Part shown: positions 46,191 to 53,588 of the stretch, in pieces
Layout: every line of letters begins with the position of its first letter
Numbering within the stretch: position 1 is the stretch's first letter
Assembly: GCA_005778405.1 (NCBI GenBank)
Contig: SXOA01000065.1
Span: 19,257-83,256 of the forward strand
DNA from: Planctomycetaceae bacterium
Lineage (GTDB): Bacteria; Planctomycetota; Planctomycetia; Pirellulales; Pirellulaceae
DNA: 64,000 bases
Reading direction: 5' to 3'
Position numbers and translations under genes: made by a program
The notes under the pieces: model-generated
The model's input: the letters and a program-made list of their open reading frames with translations, nothing else
Told to the model about the DNA's origin: nothing
The model's database searches: none

Positions 46191-47219
46191 TTATGCATTG
46201 TGTTTGATCGTAATCACATCCCCATCCTTGATGACATAATCCTTCGGCTCCTGGCGATTCAGGCCCTGAGCTTTGATTTCCCGCTCGCTGCCGCAACGGA
46301 CAATGTCGGTGACGGAAAATGTCTCGGCGCGGATGAAGCCCTTGGCCAGGTCGGTGTGAATGCCGGCGGCGGCCTCCAGGGCGGTCCCGCCTTGCCGGAT
46401 CATCCAGGTGCGGACTTCCTTGTCGCCGGCAGTGAAGAACAGCATCTGGCCCGAGGCGTCCATAATCCGACGGATGAGCTCGTCCCGGTCGTACGGCTTA
46501 ACTCCCATTTCGGTGCAGAACGCCAGTCGCTCTTCCGCCGGCATTCCCGCCAGGTCGCGCTGCAGGGTGAGGGACATGGCGTGCAACTCCATCCCAGGAC
46601 GGGCCAGTTCCTGGAACCGCTCCGGTTTGTCGTCGTCATCGGCGACGTTCACAATCACCAGCCGGGGCTTTTCGCTGAAGAGCTGAAAGGAGCGGCTGGC
46701 CTTCTTCTGCTCGGCGGACATGGCGAAGTTGGTCAGCGGCCGGCCGTTTTCCAGCTCGACCAGCAGAGGCTCCAGGGCTTCGAGTTCCTTCTGCATCTCT
46801 TCCCGGTCGGATCGCGGCTTTTTCACCTGGTCGCGAAGCCGCGTCACTCGCCCGGTAATGATGTCGAGGTCCGCAATCAGCAGATCGTCGTCGAAATTGC
46901 TCAGGTCGGCCTTGGCACTGGCCCCGCCAAAATTCGCCACCACCACAATCAGGGCTCCCGCCTCGCGAATCATCGCCAGCTTTTGGGCACTCCCTTCATG
47001 CGTCCGCGACAGCCCCGGCGTATCGACAATCTCCAGCCGGGCCTCGGTGATCTTCTTGGGGGAATAGATTTTGCACAAATCGGCAATGCGGGGCTCGGGC
47101 ACGGTGCACATGTCGGACTGCGTCGCATGGGCCAGCGCCGGGTCCGGCTCCTTCCCCGTCAGCCAGTGGAAGAGAGTGCTTTTTCCCGAACCTTGATACC
47201 CGACAATGCCGATTTTCAT
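46191..47219 (-). CDS. YchF-like GTPase/ATPase with TGS domain, divergent
   Basis: A 342-residue Obg-family P-loop protein. G1: GIVGYQGSGKSTLFHWLTG; G3: EIVDTPGLSRTHEGSAQKLA; a coiled-coil insert about residues 135-175 (RSDREEMQKELEALEPLLVE) as in YchF; LVIVNVADDD replaces the usual NKxD-type motif. The C-terminus (GQMLFFTAGDKEVRTWMIRQ, GFIRAETFSVTDIVRCGSER, PKDYVIKDGDVITIKHNA) is the TGS domain of YchF. True YchF proteins have GLPNVGKST and DIAGLV; here these are GYQGSGKST and DTPGL, so this is a distinct branch. Likely ribosome-associated; nucleotide preference is not clear. Confidence 0.85.
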   Translation of the reverse strand: MKIGIVGYQGSGKSTLFHWLTGKEPDPALAHATQSDMCTVPEPRIADLCKIYSPKKITEARLEIVDTPGLSRTHEGSAQKLAMIREAGALIVVVANFGGASAKADLSNFDDDLLIADLDIITGRVTRLRDQVKKPRSDREEMQKELEALEPLLVELENGRPLTNFAMSAEQKKASRSFQLFSEKPRLVIVNVADDDDKPERFQELARPGMELHAMSLTLQRDLAGMPAEERLAFCTEMGVKPYDRDELIRRIMDASGQMLFFTAGDKEVRTWMIRQGGTALEAAAGIHTDLAKGFIRAETFSVTDIVRCGSEREIKAQGLNRQEPKDYVIKDGDVITIKHNA

Positions 47220-47356
47220 GTGCTGTCCTGCTGGCCGTCAACAAGTCCTTGAAGCAGGGTCCATTAGAGATTCTCGCAGGCAAGTCTCCAAGGGCGGTGC
47301 AGCGTGAAGCAACCGCCGCTGGTGATACAATGAGGCTGCACCTGATGGGCGCTCCT

Positions 47357-47775
47357 ATGACCGATCCTCCGCGATGCGAACCTTCTCCACTGCGAGGGCT
47401 GCAGTTTTCGCTCACATCCGCACTGCAGACGATGACGTTCGTCAGTGTTTGCCTCGCGGCGTTTCAGTTTGGCGAGGTGGCCGGCGTGATGCTCCTGGCG
47501 ATTGCGGTCCCGGCCTTTGTCAGAACGATCATCATGGTCACTCTGGCCGCTCGCCGGGGCAAGCCAGTCACGTTGTATGGGCGCTGTGAAGAAATGATTT
47601 TCTCGCTGATGCTCATGGTCCCGGTTTATTGCTTGGAGTAGTGGGGTTTATCATCGGTTTGGGAGCGGTGTGGGTCTTGGGCGAAGCAGGGATCGTTTTT
47701 GCTCCCTTGTTGGGACTCGCCACGACTGGCTGGGCTTGGGCCATGACGCTGCGGGTGAGCCAGATGGAGTCGTAA
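47357..47775 (+). pseudogene. Small membrane protein, apparently frameshifted
   Basis: From the ATG at 47357 the frame runs 94 residues to a TAG at 47639-47641, with two membrane segments (FVSVCLAAFQFGEVAGVMLL, EEMIFSLMLMVPVYCLE). In the frame of base 47638 the sequence continues as GVVGFIIGLGAVWVLGEAG, FAPLLGLATTGWAWAMTLRV to a TAA at 47773-47775, a further hydrophobic membrane hairpin with clear Gly-rich character. Adding one base near 47636 joins both halves smoothly. So the gene is probably broken by a one-base deletion, or the sequence has an error there. Family not recognised. Confidence 0.55.
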
Positions 47776-47893
47776 CTGTTGCTGCCGGAGCGAAGTCCCC
47801 CGATGTGCAAGGTTACTTTTCGCTGATGCTTGCAGAGGCCAGTTCCGCAACGAATAATGGGACGGTACTCACCTTTCCGGCACGGAAGTTTTC

Positions 47894-48946
47894 ATGGCCA
47901 AGCCCGACAAGCTCGATTCGACGATTCATGTCGTCACGCCGGAGAACATTGGCTTTGAGTATCGCCTGGCGGGGCCGTTCCGCCGGCTGCCGGCGTTTCT
48001 GATTGATTTTGCGATTATCGCGGCGATCAATACCGCGGTCATGTTCGTCATCGGATTGACTGTGACCTGGGTTAGTGGCGGCCTGGCGACGTTTACCATT
48101 TTGGTCATCTGGTTTGGCGTCTTCTGGTTTTTCGGCGGCATGTGCGAAACCATGCTCAACGGGCAGACTCCTGGCAAATGGCTGCTCGGCATGCGAACGC
48201 TCACGTACGAGGGGCAGCCGATATCGGCCCTGCAAGCCATCTTTCGGAACCTGATGCGGGCCGCGGATTTGCTGATGCCGCTGCTCGGACTGGTGGTGAT
48301 GATGTTCAACCGCCGGTTTCAAAGACTTGGGGACCTGGTGTCCGGAACCATTGTGGTGGTGGAAGAGCGGCACTGGCTGACGGGCGTCGCCAAGCTCGAC
48401 GACCCGCGGGCGATTCAACTGGCCGCGTTTTTGCCCCCCAATTACGTCGTCTCTCGGTCGCTGGCCAAGGCGCTGGCAACCTATGTCGAGCGGCGGAAGT
48501 TTTTTTCACCTCCCCGCCGCAAGGAAGTTGCCAAGCATTTGGCTGAGCCGCTGCTGGCCAAGTTCGGCCTGCCGCCGGATACCAGTTACGATTTGCTACT
48601 TTGCTCGCTGTTCTACCGGACGTTCATCGCTGACCGCGGGGACGATGAAATGCAGCTCGAAGCGGCGCGCAAGCAGAATCCCTTTGCTGGAGTGCAAGTG
48701 CCGGGGGCCTATGGCCAGCCCTATCCCTATCCGCAGCCGTACGGTGTGCCGCCGGGGTATCCGTACGGAGGTTATGGCCAGCCGGGATACGGCCAGCCCA
48801 TCTACGTTCAGCCAGGCTATGGACAGCCCACGTATGGCCAACCGTATCAGCCGTATGGTCAATTCCCGCCGCCAGTTCCCGCGCCCATGCCGCTGGCGCA
48901 AGAGACGATGGCGGGAATCACGTTCGACCCGCCACCCGCTAAGTAA
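47894..48946 (+). CDS. RDD-family membrane protein with Gln/Gly/Tyr-rich tail
   Basis: A 350-residue protein; first gene of a five-gene operon. The RDD domain shows FEYRLAGPFRRLPAFLIDFA (the R..D start), NGQTPGKWLLGMRTLTYEGQ and RRFQRLGDLVSGTIVV, with three or four membrane helices. The C-terminal 90 residues are low complexity: YGQPYPYPQPYGVPPGYPYG, YGQPGYGQPIYVQPGYGQP. Repeats of (P/G)YGQP are like those in proteins that form phase-separated or adhesive tails. RDD proteins are commonly encoded with SpoIIM, DUF4129 and DUF4350 proteins. Function not established. Confidence 0.9.
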   Translation: MAKPDKLDSTIHVVTPENIGFEYRLAGPFRRLPAFLIDFAIIAAINTAVMFVIGLTVTWVSGGLATFTILVIWFGVFWFFGGMCETMLNGQTPGKWLLGMRTLTYEGQPISALQAIFRNLMRAADLLMPLLGLVVMMFNRRFQRLGDLVSGTIVVVEERHWLTGVAKLDDPRAIQLAAFLPPNYVVSRSLAKALATYVERRKFFSPPRRKEVAKHLAEPLLAKFGLPPDTSYDLLLCSLFYRTFIADRGDDEMQLEAARKQNPFAGVQVPGAYGQPYPYPQPYGVPPGYPYGGYGQPGYGQPIYVQPGYGQPTYGQPYQPYGQFPPPVPAPMPLAQETMAGITFDPPPAK

Positions 48947-48967
48947 CCAGTCCGCCAGGATGCCGTT

Positions 48968-49966
48968 ATGAAAGTCGCCGAACTTCTCGAACGCCGCCGC
49001 CTTAACTGGACGGAACTGGAGCGCTACTGCGAGCGGATGCATGCCAGCGGCTCCGCGGGAAAGTTGCCTCCGGCGCAGATGTCGCGCTTTGCCGCCCTGT
49101 ACCGGGCCGCCTGCGCCGACTTGGCCCTGGCCGATTCCTACCAGTTGCCGCAGAACACCACGCAGTACCTGCACCGGCTTGTCGGCCGGGCCCACAACCA
49201 GCTCTACCGCAGCCGCAAGTTCGACCTGGCGGCGTGGAACAAGATGTTGTTCACGGACGTTCCGCAACAGATTTTCAATGACCGCTGCGTGCAACTGATG
49301 TTTGTCATCTTTTGGGGATTCTTCATTCTCTCCGCCTGGCTGGCGTATGAAAAAAAGACCTGGCCAGATTTCGCCGAGAAAGTGCTGGGGGAAACCCAGA
49401 TTCAAGCCCTCGAAAAAATGTACGAAGAACCCATTGGCAAAGTCGACCGCGATGGCGACGTCAATGCCGCCATGGCCGGCTTTTACATCTGGAACAATCC
49501 CAGCATCGGCCTGCGGTGTTTTTCTTACGGCCTGCTCGTGGTGCCGGGGCTGTTGCTGCTGCTTTCTAACGCGATCACGCTCGGGGCGTCGTTTGGTTAC
49601 ATGGCCCGCCCGGAGGTGATGGCCAAGGAGGGACAGAATTTCTTTCACTTCGTCACGGCCCACGGCCCGTTCGAGCTGACGGCTATCGTTCTGTCGGCCG
49701 GCGCTGGGCTGCGTCTGGGGATGTCCTGGATCATGCCGGGGGAATACTCCCGATTCGCCTCGCTGATGAAGACCGGCAAGGATATGATGCCCATCGCCAT
49801 GGCCGCCGTCATCATGTTCTGCGTCGCGGCATTCATTGAGGGATTCGTCTCTCCTTCCAGCCTGCCGTACGTCATCAAGGTGGGGGTGGCTCTGTTTTCC
49901 AGCGGTATTCTGGCGTTCTATTTTGTGGTTCTCGGCTTTCCACGGAGCATCCACCGTGGAACTTGA
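48968..49966 (+). CDS. Stage II sporulation protein M-like membrane protein
   Basis: A 332-residue protein, 21 bases after the RDD gene. The N-terminus is helical and soluble (ERRRLNWTELERYCERMHAS, RFAALYRAACADLALADSYQ). Membrane helices include LMFVIFWGFFILSAWLAY, GLLVVPGLLLLLSNAITLGA and IKVGVALFSSGILAFYFVVL. FHFVTAHGPFELTAIVLSAG, AGLRLGMSWIMPGEYS is the conserved SpoIIM core (HGxxEL). Family members exist in many non-sporulating bacteria. It overlaps the next gene by 11 bases. Confidence 0.92.
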   Translation: MKVAELLERRRLNWTELERYCERMHASGSAGKLPPAQMSRFAALYRAACADLALADSYQLPQNTTQYLHRLVGRAHNQLYRSRKFDLAAWNKMLFTDVPQQIFNDRCVQLMFVIFWGFFILSAWLAYEKKTWPDFAEKVLGETQIQALEKMYEEPIGKVDRDGDVNAAMAGFYIWNNPSIGLRCFSYGLLVVPGLLLLLSNAITLGASFGYMARPEVMAKEGQNFFHFVTAHGPFELTAIVLSAGAGLRLGMSWIMPGEYSRFASLMKTGKDMMPIAMAAVIMFCVAAFIEGFVSPSSLPYVIKVGVALFSSGILAFYFVVLGFPRSIHRGT

Positions 49967-50897
49967 TAACACCCGCATCACCATCCGCGAGCGGGGCCTG
50001 CTCGACACGATGGACCTCTCGCTCCACGTGCTGCGGGAATTCGTGCAGCCCGTATTCTGGCTCACGCTCGTCGCCGCGATCCCCCTGGGCATTCTCAACC
50101 ACTGGCTTCTGGGGTGGATGGTTGATCCGTTAGTTTTCGACTACACCGAGTATCGGCTGTATGAATGGAGCGCGGCGGACTGGCCCAAGCGAATCTATTA
50201 CATGGTGCCGTGGCGTTACATGTTCGACATGGCCCTGCTCATGTTCATCGAGGCCCAACTGGCGTCGATTTTCGTCACGGCCTATCTGGGGGAAGCGGTC
50301 TTCATGCAGCAGCCGACCCTGCGCCAGGTTGTGCAAACGGTATTCAAACACTCGCCGGGGCTGATTCTCTGCCAGCTTCTCATCCGCGGCATTCTGCCGG
50401 CCTGGATTCTGGTGGCCATGATGGACCGCTACGGTGACAACGTGGGGATTGAAGTCTTCCTGTGGCTGCTGGCAGCTTATTCCGCCCTGTTCCGGGCCCT
50501 CCGCCCGTACATCAACGAAATCATCCTGCTGGAAAAGAACCCCATTCGGGCCCGCCGCGCGAATGAACTTTCCATCAACAAGCGGAGCCACCATTTGCAT
50601 GGCTCCAGCGCCGGTGACCTATTCGGACGGTGGATGGGGAGCGCGTTGATGGCCTCGTCCCTGCTGGTCCTGATCGTCGCCGCCCTTTATATGGGGGTGG
50701 GCGTGCTGATTGGCCTGTACGAAATCACCTGGTACTTCGCCGTATTCATCTACCCCGCCGCCTTCTGGGTCGTCATTGCCTTTTATTCCGTCGTCCGCTA
50801 CCTCGATTACCTGGACCTGCGCATCCGGTACGAAGGCTGGGAAGTCGAGCTACTGATGCGGGCGGAGGCGGCGAAGATGGTGGGGAAGGCGTGGTAG
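49956..50897 (+). CDS. Multi-pass membrane protein of the RDD-SpoIIM operon
   Basis: A 313-residue protein with a GTG start at 49956 (GGAG eight bases before) that overlaps the SpoIIM stop. The longer frame to 49836 lies in the SpoIIM gene. Membrane segments include VFWLTLVAAIPLGILNHWLL, LILCQLLIRGILPAWILVAM, ALMASSLLVLIVAALYMGVG and VFIYPAAFWVVIAFYSVVRY. The end LDYLDLRIRYEGWEVELLMR is typical of large unnamed membrane proteins in such clusters. No known domain; its place suggests it is a subunit of the same membrane complex. Confidence 0.85.
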   Translation: MELDNTRITIRERGLLDTMDLSLHVLREFVQPVFWLTLVAAIPLGILNHWLLGWMVDPLVFDYTEYRLYEWSAADWPKRIYYMVPWRYMFDMALLMFIEAQLASIFVTAYLGEAVFMQQPTLRQVVQTVFKHSPGLILCQLLIRGILPAWILVAMMDRYGDNVGIEVFLWLLAAYSALFRALRPYINEIILLEKNPIRARRANELSINKRSHHLHGSSAGDLFGRWMGSALMASSLLVLIVAALYMGVGVLIGLYEITWYFAVFIYPAAFWVVIAFYSVVRYLDYLDLRIRYEGWEVELLMRAEAAKMVGKAW

Positions 50898-50968
50898 GAA
50901 ATGACGAATTTCGAATGGCGAATGGCGAATTCTGACTTGACTGAAAACCGAAAACTGAAAACTGAACA
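50898..50968. repeat. Short AT-rich repeats in the operon spacer
   Basis: AATGACGAATTTCGAATGGC, GAATGGCGAATTC, then CTGAAAACCGAAAACTGAAA, ACTGAAC. The first part resembles the tandem repeats before rsmA (30516-30557). The CTGAAAACTGAA part resembles the leader of the HAD gene (24787-24803, other strand). They fill the only sizeable gap within the operon. Confidence 0.5.
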
Positions 50969-50978
50969 CGATTCGCTC

Positions 50979-51758
50979 ATGCGTTCCCAGTTGTTTTATC
51001 TCGTCTTGGTTCTCGCCGGAGCGTTCCTGTTTGTCCCCTGCGCGCGTGCTCAGGACGAAAAGGAAGCTGCGGTGGAGGATGCCCGCGAGTCGCTAGGGAC
51101 TCGCGGGGCGTTTCCCTGGTATGACCGACAAGCGGATGCTCCCCGCCCCCTGCGCCTGAAGACGGTGGAGGACGATTCGGAGAATCGGGGCTCCAACTGG
51201 CAGCCGGCACCGACGACGACCACCACCATGCGGCCTCCCAACATTGGTTGGCTCGCCCGCATATTGCAGATCATGGGCATCAGCGCTCTGGTGGCCCTGC
51301 TCGTGCTGGCCGTCATCTTCATCATGCGGGCCTTTCTCAGCGGTGAAATTACCGAAACCGCCGGTTCCAAGGTGATCGAGACTTCGCACGACGTCGACCG
51401 GGTCGAGCATCTTCCCTTCCAGCTCCGTAAGCCAACGGGGGATTTTCTCTCCGAAGCTCGCCGCCTGTACGAAGCCGGCGACTATTCGCAGGCCATCCTC
51501 TATCTTTACAGCCACTTCCTGGTGCAGCTCGATCGGCAGCACGTCATTCGCCTCGCCAAGGGCAAAACCAACCGCCAATACCTGCGGGAAACCCGCTCCC
51601 GCCCCGTGCTGCACCAGATTCTCGAAATCACCATGGTCAGCTTTGAGGATGTCTTCTTTGGCCACCATAAAATCTCGCGCCAGCAATTCGAGGCGAGCTG
51701 GGACCGCCTCGCTGAATTCGAAGCCGAGCTTACCCAAGTGGAGCGCGCGGCCGCATGA
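50979..51758 (+). CDS. DUF4129-containing membrane protein
   Basis: A 259-residue protein begun at 50979 (MRSQLFYLVLVLAGAFLFVP signal peptide); the frame to 50901 only translates the repeats. One membrane helix lies at about residues 97-118 (ISALVALLVLAVIFIMRAFL). The cytoplasmic C-terminal part LSEARRLYEAGDYSQAILYL and RLAKGKTNRQYLRETRSRP, then VSFEDVFFGHHKISRQQFEA is the DUF4129 domain. The start of the next gene overlaps the stop (ATGA). Part of the five-gene unit. Confidence 0.88.
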   Translation: MRSQLFYLVLVLAGAFLFVPCARAQDEKEAAVEDARESLGTRGAFPWYDRQADAPRPLRLKTVEDDSENRGSNWQPAPTTTTTMRPPNIGWLARILQIMGISALVALLVLAVIFIMRAFLSGEITETAGSKVIETSHDVDRVEHLPFQLRKPTGDFLSEARRLYEAGDYSQAILYLYSHFLVQLDRQHVIRLAKGKTNRQYLRETRSRPVLHQILEITMVSFEDVFFGHHKISRQQFEASWDRLAEFEAELTQVERAAA

Positions 51759-53017
51759 GTGACAACTTCCTGACTCGTTTGGGAGAACGGCTGGGGACGC
51801 GCGGGGCGCTGGCCATTGGCATTCCCTTGGGAATCGCAATTCTCGCCGCCGGGCTCTATTTCTACGGCGGTCGCACGCGGGCGGAAAGTCTCGACAGCAT
51901 CTACGGCAAACGATCGGGCCGGGGAGCCACCGCCAGCGTCAACGGCACGCGAGTGTTGGCCGAGATGTTCATCAAGGGGGGCCACAAGGTCCGCACCCTC
52001 AGCCGGCTCTCCCCCGGCATCCACGACCGGGCCGATGTCATCGTCTGGATTCCCGACAGCTTTGAACCGCCGGACAAACAACAGCGGGAGTTTCTGGAAG
52101 GCTGGCTCGCCAAGGGGCGCGGCCGCACGCTTATCTACGTCGGCCGGGACTACGACGCCGCCGGCGAGTATTACCAGAAAGTCGCTCCGCTCCTCAAGCC
52201 CGGCCAGGCCGTCACTTTCAAACGCTTCGAGGCGGAAGCCAAGGCCGACTTCGATGCCCGCCGCTGGGAGATGCCCCAGGATGAATACGCCCGCTGGTTT
52301 ACCGCGCGGCGCGACGGCACCCGACATGTCGCCAAACAGTTGCAAGGCCCCTGGGCTGCCGGCATCGACAGCACCAAGGCGGAGATTCTGATTGAAGGGC
52401 GGCTCGACCCGCCGCTGGAAGCCGATCGCAAGAGCAAGACCGACGACCCACCACTGCCGCAAACGGTCACCCCACTCCTCTGGTCCGACCAGGATGGGAA
52501 GGGCTATCAGCCCGAGGACGCCATCGTCACCCGCATCACCGACCCGGCCTTCGGCACGGGGCAGGTCATTGTGATCGCCAACAGCTCGTTCGTCCTCAAT
52601 TTTCCATTGATCAACCACGAGCATCGCAAGCTGGCCGGCAAACTGGTGGAAGAGTGCGCCCCAGGGGCCAAAGTCGCCTTTATCGAAAGCCAGAACGGCG
52701 AGCCGACCGTGCTCGACAAAGAGCCGGAGGCGGCGACGGGCGGGGGGCTGTTCGACGTCGCCCATGTCTGGCCCCTCAACGCAATCGTTATCCACCTGAC
52801 CCTGCTCGGCATCATTTACTGTCTGGCCAAAGCCCCCATCTTCGGCCGCGCCCGCGAGCTTCCCAGCGAAGCCTCCGCCGACTTCGGCAAGCACGTCACC
52901 GCCCTCGGCCAGCTCATGGCCCGCAGCAAGGACCGCGCTTACGCCGAGCAGCGAGTCCAGCAGTACCAGCAGCAAGGGAAGCGGAAATCGGGGAAGTCGC
53001 ATTTGAAGGGGGCGTAG
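51755..53017 (+). CDS. DUF4350-containing membrane protein
   Basis: A 420-residue protein coupled to the DUF4129 gene. An N-terminal helix (GALAIGIPLGIAILAAGLYF) anchors it; the DUF4350 domain follows (SVNGTRVLAEMFIKGGHKVR, DVIVWIPDSFEPPDKQQREF, FGTGQVIVIANSSFVLNFPL, INHEHRKLAGKLVEECAPG), with a second helix near the end (WPLNAIVIHLTLLGIIYCLA). DUF4350 proteins are usually encoded just before MoxR AAA+ ATPase and DUF58 genes; here the operon ends with a strong hairpin and neither follows. Confidence 0.9.
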   Translation: MSDNFLTRLGERLGTRGALAIGIPLGIAILAAGLYFYGGRTRAESLDSIYGKRSGRGATASVNGTRVLAEMFIKGGHKVRTLSRLSPGIHDRADVIVWIPDSFEPPDKQQREFLEGWLAKGRGRTLIYVGRDYDAAGEYYQKVAPLLKPGQAVTFKRFEAEAKADFDARRWEMPQDEYARWFTARRDGTRHVAKQLQGPWAAGIDSTKAEILIEGRLDPPLEADRKSKTDDPPLPQTVTPLLWSDQDGKGYQPEDAIVTRITDPAFGTGQVIVIANSSFVLNFPLINHEHRKLAGKLVEECAPGAKVAFIESQNGEPTVLDKEPEAATGGGLFDVAHVWPLNAIVIHLTLLGIIYCLAKAPIFGRARELPSEASADFGKHVTALGQLMARSKDRAYAEQRVQQYQQQGKRKSGKSHLKGA

Positions 53018-53052
53018 GGCCTGGAGCAATGTGGGTGGCTCCCATACTTGAA

Positions 53053-53103
53053 CTTAGTCGCCGCGACCACGCGGGGAATCGCCGCGTGGTCGCGGCGGCT
53101 AAG
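53053..53103 (+). terminator. 22-bp-stem hairpin after the DUF4350 gene
   Basis: CTTAGTCGCCGCGACCACGC GG (53053-53074) and CCGCGTGGTCGCGGCGGCTAAG read in reverse (53082-53103) pair at 21 of 22 positions, the other being G-T. The loop is seven bases. It is 36 bases after the stop codon and is either the operon terminator or a dispersed palindrome; there is no T-tract. Confidence 0.65.
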
Positions 53104-53208
53104 CTGGCATGGATTGTCCCTGCTGACCAACCACACACTCACCGCCTCCGCCGCCGTTTGCTGGTAAACTGTGGAGCGCAGCTCCTCGCCGTGCTCATTC
53201 TGCATCCC

Positions 53209-53237
53209 TTGCCGAGTACTGTTCATTTGTGTATAAT
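53209..53237 (+). promoter_or_regulatory. Candidate sigma-70 promoter before polA
   Basis: TTGCCG (53209-53214), 17-base spacer, TATAAT (53232-53237). The -10 box is a perfect consensus and the -35 matches four of six. A second TATAAT at 53341-53346 has only a weak -35 (TGTTCA). Either could drive polA, giving a leader of about 240-350 bases. Confidence 0.5.
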
Positions 53238-53588
53238 AACAGATGGTCCAAATCTCGCCTCCCCGTTGCCGGCTTGGCCTGGGCGGTCGCTGACGAGTTG
53301 GATACCGTTGGAGTTCCTGTTCAAACACTTACAAACAACTTATAATCTCGAAATTATTAAGTGAATCAGAATTTGCGCACGTGAATCAAGTTGCGTCAAA
53401 TCGATTCGCCCCAAACGTGAGCGTCACAACGAGTTGTGGCAAATAGAATTAACGTAAGTTATCGATCGAGCGACCGTAGAATCACGAATCAAACCGCTCT
53501 TCCGGGTGGGCCTGGGCCGCTTATAACCGCAGCTCAGCTCGCGAGGTAGAAAAGCGGCTTTGCCTGTCCGACAAGCACCAAAATACCT

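Larger units (their letters stand above)
53018..53588. other. Intergenic region before polA
   Basis: About 570 bases without a credible gene. It begins with a 22-bp-stem hairpin (53053-53103), then turns AT-rich and carries two TATAAT boxes (53232-53237, 53341-53346). The 350-base leader before polA could hold regulation; no RNA element was recognised. Confidence 0.5.

Noticed and set aside
46121..46198. N-terminal extension of the LamG-like protein
   Set aside because: It would translate the palindromic repeat and place 26 residues before a clean signal peptide.
48596..50098. 500-residue minus-strand ORF over the SpoIIM gene
   Set aside because: Composition is Arg/His/Gly-rich with no family trait; SpoIIM and its neighbours are clear on the plus strand.
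51506..53029. 507-residue minus-strand ORF over the DUF4350 gene
   Set aside because: Antisense shadow of two coupled plus-strand genes.
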